DNA from: Kiritimatiellia bacterium
GTDB lineage: Bacteria; Verrucomicrobiota; Kiritimatiellia; RFP12; UBA1067
NCBI GenBank assembly: GCA_017629455.1
Contig: JAGBXE010000162.1
Location: 1-8,103, forward strand
Length of the DNA: 8,103 nucleotides
Direction of reading: 5' to 3'
Within the stretch, counting starts at the first letter, position 1; each line of letters starts with the position of its first letter. Positions 5,799 to 8,103 of the stretch are shown here, piece by piece. The translations under genes and the position numbers were made by a program. The notes beneath the pieces were generated by a model. It made no database searches. It saw only the letters and a list, made by a program, of their open reading frames with translations, and was not told the origin of the DNA.

Positions 5799-6639
5799 GA
5801 AATTCTCGCTTTCGACAAATTGGTGCAACAGGCGCATTGAAGCAGGCGAGGAAATCGCTGATATAGCGGGCGACTTGGGCTTTGATTCTTTAGAGCTTGG
5901 TTTTCATACTACCTTGCAGCAGGTAAGCGGTTTTAAATCGCGCCTTGATGCTATGCCGGTAACTTCAATACACGCGTTTTGTCCTGTGCCGCTATCAGCT
6001 CCGCAAGGTTACCCTGAGCTTTATCGTCTTGCAAGTTTTGATGAAGCCGCTCGCGCGCTAGCAAGGGTTCATGTAAGAAAGAACATTCTTTTTGCCGCAG
6101 AAATGGGGGCGACGGCAGTTGTTTTACATTCTGGGCAAATTTCCTACCGCGGCTTTTTTCGGAGGTTAGATTTTAAGCGCCGCATTAAGCGTGGGCGCAA
6201 GATGATTGATATATTCAAGAAAGAACTTGAGAATATTCTGCCCGATCTTGAGACGAATAATGTCACGCTTGGTTTAGAAAATTTACCATATCTCGAAGGC
6301 TTTCCTGCCGAATGGGAAATTGCCGATGTGTGTGGGGAATTTGTGAAGCCTTGGCTTGATACTGGCCACGATCATGTAAGGAGCGTAAACGGCTGGAAGG
6401 ATATACAAGGCGTTTCATTAGAGGGGTTGGAAAAATCTTTGCAACCAGTTGGGCTGCATATAAACGATTCTATTGGCGGCGACGATCACCTTCCACCAGG
6501 CGAGGGCCAAGTTGATTTTGGCAAATTAAAAGATATTGCAGCGAATGCTAAACATCTCGTTTTTGAGCCGCGCGACGATGTTTCATTTGTGCGCCTTTTA
6601 GCCTGGCTTAGGTACGTAAAAGCTGCGTGGCTCTCTTAA
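5797..6639 (+). CDS. Xylose-isomerase-like / endonuclease-IV-like TIM barrel (putative sugar isomerase or epimerase)
   Basis: A 280-residue protein of the PF01261-type superfamily, predicted to isomerise or epimerise a sugar or a derivative with bound divalent metal. Visible motifs are FDSLELGFH (29-37), VVLHSGQ (108-114) and LGLENLP (158-164), then LDTGHDH (187-193), GLHINDS (219-225), DDHLPPGEG (229-237) and FEP (256-258). Candidate metal ligands are His59, His111, Glu161, Asp188, His191, His221, Asp229, His231 and Glu257. These line up in order with the nine ligands of endonuclease IV, but the DDHLPPGEG form is also common in uncharacterised sugar epimerases. ATG 5797 is chosen because MKFSLSTNWC reads as the first barrel strand; a GTG at 5755 would add 14 unconserved residues and overlap the previous gene. 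There is no Shine-Dalgarno site. It is last in the run, before a hairpin. Confidence 0.82.
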   Translation: MKFSLSTNWCNRRIEAGEEIADIAGDLGFDSLELGFHTTLQQVSGFKSRLDAMPVTSIHAFCPVPLSAPQGYPELYRLASFDEAARALARVHVRKNILFAAEMGATAVVLHSGQISYRGFFRRLDFKRRIKRGRKMIDIFKKELENILPDLETNNVTLGLENLPYLEGFPAEWEIADVCGEFVKPWLDTGHDHVRSVNGWKDIQGVSLEGLEKSLQPVGLHINDSIGGDDHLPPGEGQVDFGKLKDIAANAKHLVFEPRDDVSFVRLLAWLRYVKAAWLS

Positions 6640-6640
6640 T

Positions 6641-6674
6641 AAATGCGCATTCCCCACTTTAGGTGGGTGCATTT
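6641..6674. terminator. Imperfect hairpin between the convergent operon end and uvrC
   Basis: AAATGC (6641-6646) pairs with GCATTT (6669-6674), and CCCAC (6653-6657) with GTGGG (6663-6667) around a five-base loop. A six-base bulge faces one unpaired base. It begins one base after the plus-strand stop and overlaps the uvrC stop codon (6673-6675). Short T-runs on each strand make a weak two-way terminator plausible. Confidence 0.5.
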
Positions 6675-8103
6675 AATCAGCGCTTTTTAAACGGTTTTCA
6701 GAGACTGATTTTGCTGCATCAAGGACGGCTTTTGCAGTAATTTCATTTATGCCGGCAACGGCCTTAATTGATGCGATGTCGGCCTTGGCAATCCCCCTAA
6801 TCGATCTAAATGCGCGCAAGAGTTTCGTCTTTTTCGATTCTCCTATGCCGGGAACTTCATCAAGTATAGATTCTTTTATGTGACGCTCGCGTAAAGCGCG
6901 GTGGTACGTGATTGCGAAGCGGTGTGCTTCATCGCGTAGGCGCGTTAATACAAAGAGCGCCTGAGAATCTCGCGGCAGAAGCATATTTTCTCGGCCATCG
7001 TCGAAAACAATTTCTTCCTGGCGTTCGGCAAGACCAATCGTTGGTATGTCGGTTACTCCTATTTCTGCAAACGCCTCTCGTGCTGCACGAAGCTGGGTAA
7101 TGCCGCCGTCACAGACGAAAAGGTCGGCGCGTGGGGATGTTGTATTTAGGCTTGATGTTGGGCCGTAGCGGCGGCGGACGATTTCAGCCATTGATTGAGG
7201 ATCGTCAGCGCCCATAACCGTTTTAATTTTGAAGCGGCGGTAAAAGCGCCCGTCAGGCATCCCATCCGATGCAACGACTAGAGAAGCGACAGAATCAGTT
7301 CCGAACAAATTTGAAATATCGACACATTCAATGATGCGCGGCGGAGAAGGGAGGTTGAGCGCTTGGGCTAATTCTTCGATACCTTGCCTTGCTTCGTCGG
7401 CTTTGAGGCGTGGCGACTTGCGCACAAAGTGCGCCTTAGTCATTTCTTTCAATGCTAAAAGAGTGTCGCGCAGATGCGCCGCCGTTTCGTAGTCTTTTTT
7501 CTGCGCGGCTTCTTTCATTGCCGTTTCCACCTCTGTTAGCACTTCGGGGCGGCGGCCTTCGAGAAATTCGCATGCTTCATCAAATGCCGCGCGGTATGCT
7601 TCTGGAGTTATGCGAGACATGCATGGGGCTGAACACGTGCGTATTATGTCGGCATGGCAATGGCGGTGATCGTCGGCGCAGGGGAGAATTGCGTCACATT
7701 CTCTAATACCCCAACGCTTTTCCACGAAATCTTTTGCCGCGCGTACGACTGGCGCAGAAGGAAAGGGGCCAAAATACCTAGCGCCATCGTCGCGTACGAT
7801 TCGGCAGCATGTAAAGCGCGGCCATTGGGCAGAAGGATCGGCGCGTAGAGCAAGATAGCGCTTATCGTCGCGCATTAAGATGTTAAAGCGCGGCTTATAT
7901 TTCTTTATGAGGGAAGCTTCTGTTAAGAGCGATTCGGCTTCGTTGCGCACAACCATCGTTTCGAAGTCGTGCACAGTATCAACCATGGAGCGCACTTTTG
8001 GCGCGTGCCGCGCCCCGGGGCGAAAGTAGGAACTTACGCGGCGCTTAAGGTTTTTTGCCTTACCTACGTAAATGATTACGCCCCGGCGATCTCGCATGAG
8101 ATA
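6673..8103 (-). CDS. uvrC: UvrABC nucleotide-excision repair endonuclease subunit C, short form (5' end outside window)
   Basis: UvrC makes both incisions beside a DNA lesion after UvrA-UvrB loading. The frame is open to the right edge: residues Tyr-Leu precede the Met at 8097, completing the family's GVYLM-type start, so only about 15-20 residues are missing. Numbering from that Met: GIY-YIG nuclease to about 90 (IYVGKAKNLKRR at 9-20; Glu60 as the likely catalytic Glu) and a Cys cluster for the iron-sulfur centre (Cys134 or 140, then 147, 155, 159). The UVR helix pair that binds UvrB is at about 190-222, followed by the RNase H-like nuclease with Asp260 (ECVDIS), Asp330 (CDGG) and His392 (RDEAHRF). 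Tandem helix-hairpin-helix motifs lie at 411-462. From Met 8097 it is 474 residues, so about 490 in full, against about 610 in E. coli; the loss lies between UVR and RNase H parts. It converges on the plus-strand operon. Confidence 0.95.
   Translation of the reverse strand, partial: YLMRDRRGVIIYVGKAKNLKRRVSSYFRPGARHAPKVRSMVDTVHDFETMVVRNEAESLLTEASLIKKYKPRFNILMRDDKRYLALRADPSAQWPRFTCCRIVRDDGARYFGPFPSAPVVRAAKDFVEKRWGIRECDAILPCADDHRHCHADIIRTCSAPCMSRITPEAYRAAFDEACEFLEGRRPEVLTEVETAMKEAAQKKDYETAAHLRDTLLALKEMTKAHFVRKSPRLKADEARQGIEELAQALNLPSPPRIIECVDISNLFGTDSVASLVVASDGMPDGRFYRRFKIKTVMGADDPQSMAEIVRRRYGPTSSLNTTSPRADLFVCDGGITQLRAAREAFAEIGVTDIPTIGLAERQEEIVFDDGRENMLLPRDSQALFVLTRLRDEAHRFAITYHRALRERHIKESILDEVPGIGESKKTKLLRAFRSIRGIAKADIASIKAVAGINEITAKAVLDAAKSVSENRLKSAD

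Noticed and set aside
1..8103. CRISPR array, tRNA, insertion sequence, toxin-antitoxin or defence cassette
   Set aside because: No regularly spaced repeats, cloverleaf, transposase motif or small paired genes were seen on either strand.

Overview
The window looks like ordinary chromosome from a free-living or gut-associated bacterium. It has base composition near one half GC by eye, tight spacing, Shine-Dalgarno sites in front of some genes, sigma70-like promoters, and housekeeping genes (uvrC, pyrF) of bacterial type. A large glycoside-hydrolase-like/phosphoesterase protein together with PVC-like flavour (Verrucomicrobiota, Kiritimatiellota or Lentisphaerota) is suggestive, but the sequence contains no phylogenetic marker I can place without a search, so the lineage is a weak guess.

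Layout. (1) Bases 2-2299, plus strand: one long reading frame, already open at the left edge. It encodes the end of an alpha-galactosidase-like (clan GH-D) TIM barrel, then a calcineurin-like metallophosphoesterase, then a C-terminal tail that is probably beta-rich. The frame is cut by a single in-frame TGA at 1142-1144, directly after the GNHD metal-binding motif; the same frame resumes at once with the rest of the phosphoesterase. (2) A perfect 11-bp hairpin with T-runs on both strands (2301-2328) separates it from a convergent minus-strand pair: a ZIP-family metal transporter (3913-3146) followed by a small GT-A glycosyltransferase (3110-2322). (3) A 128-bp divergent intergenic region (3914-4041) holds the promoters of the transporter and of a plus-strand run of four genes: an FmdB-type zinc ribbon, pyrF (orotidine-5'-phosphate decarboxylase), a YdcF/ElyC-like DUF218 membrane protein, and a xylose-isomerase-like/endonuclease-IV-like TIM barrel. 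Gaps of 38, 20 and 14 bases suggest one operon. (4) A shorter hairpin at 6641-6674 lies between this run and convergent uvrC, which runs off the right edge lacking only its extreme N-terminus.

How the genes relate. The plus-strand run mixes pyrimidine synthesis with proteins of unknown or envelope-related role; I see no shared pathway and would not force one. The transporter and glycosyltransferase may be co-transcribed, but the glycosyltransferase also has its own extended -10 element so close to its ATG that a nearly leaderless transcript is predicted.

The points most worth a second look are the lone in-frame TGA in an otherwise well-preserved hydrolase-phosphoesterase fusion, the fusion itself, and a short UvrC that appears to lack about a hundred residues between its UVR and RNase H-like parts. 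I found no CRISPR array, tRNA, rRNA, insertion sequence or defence system.
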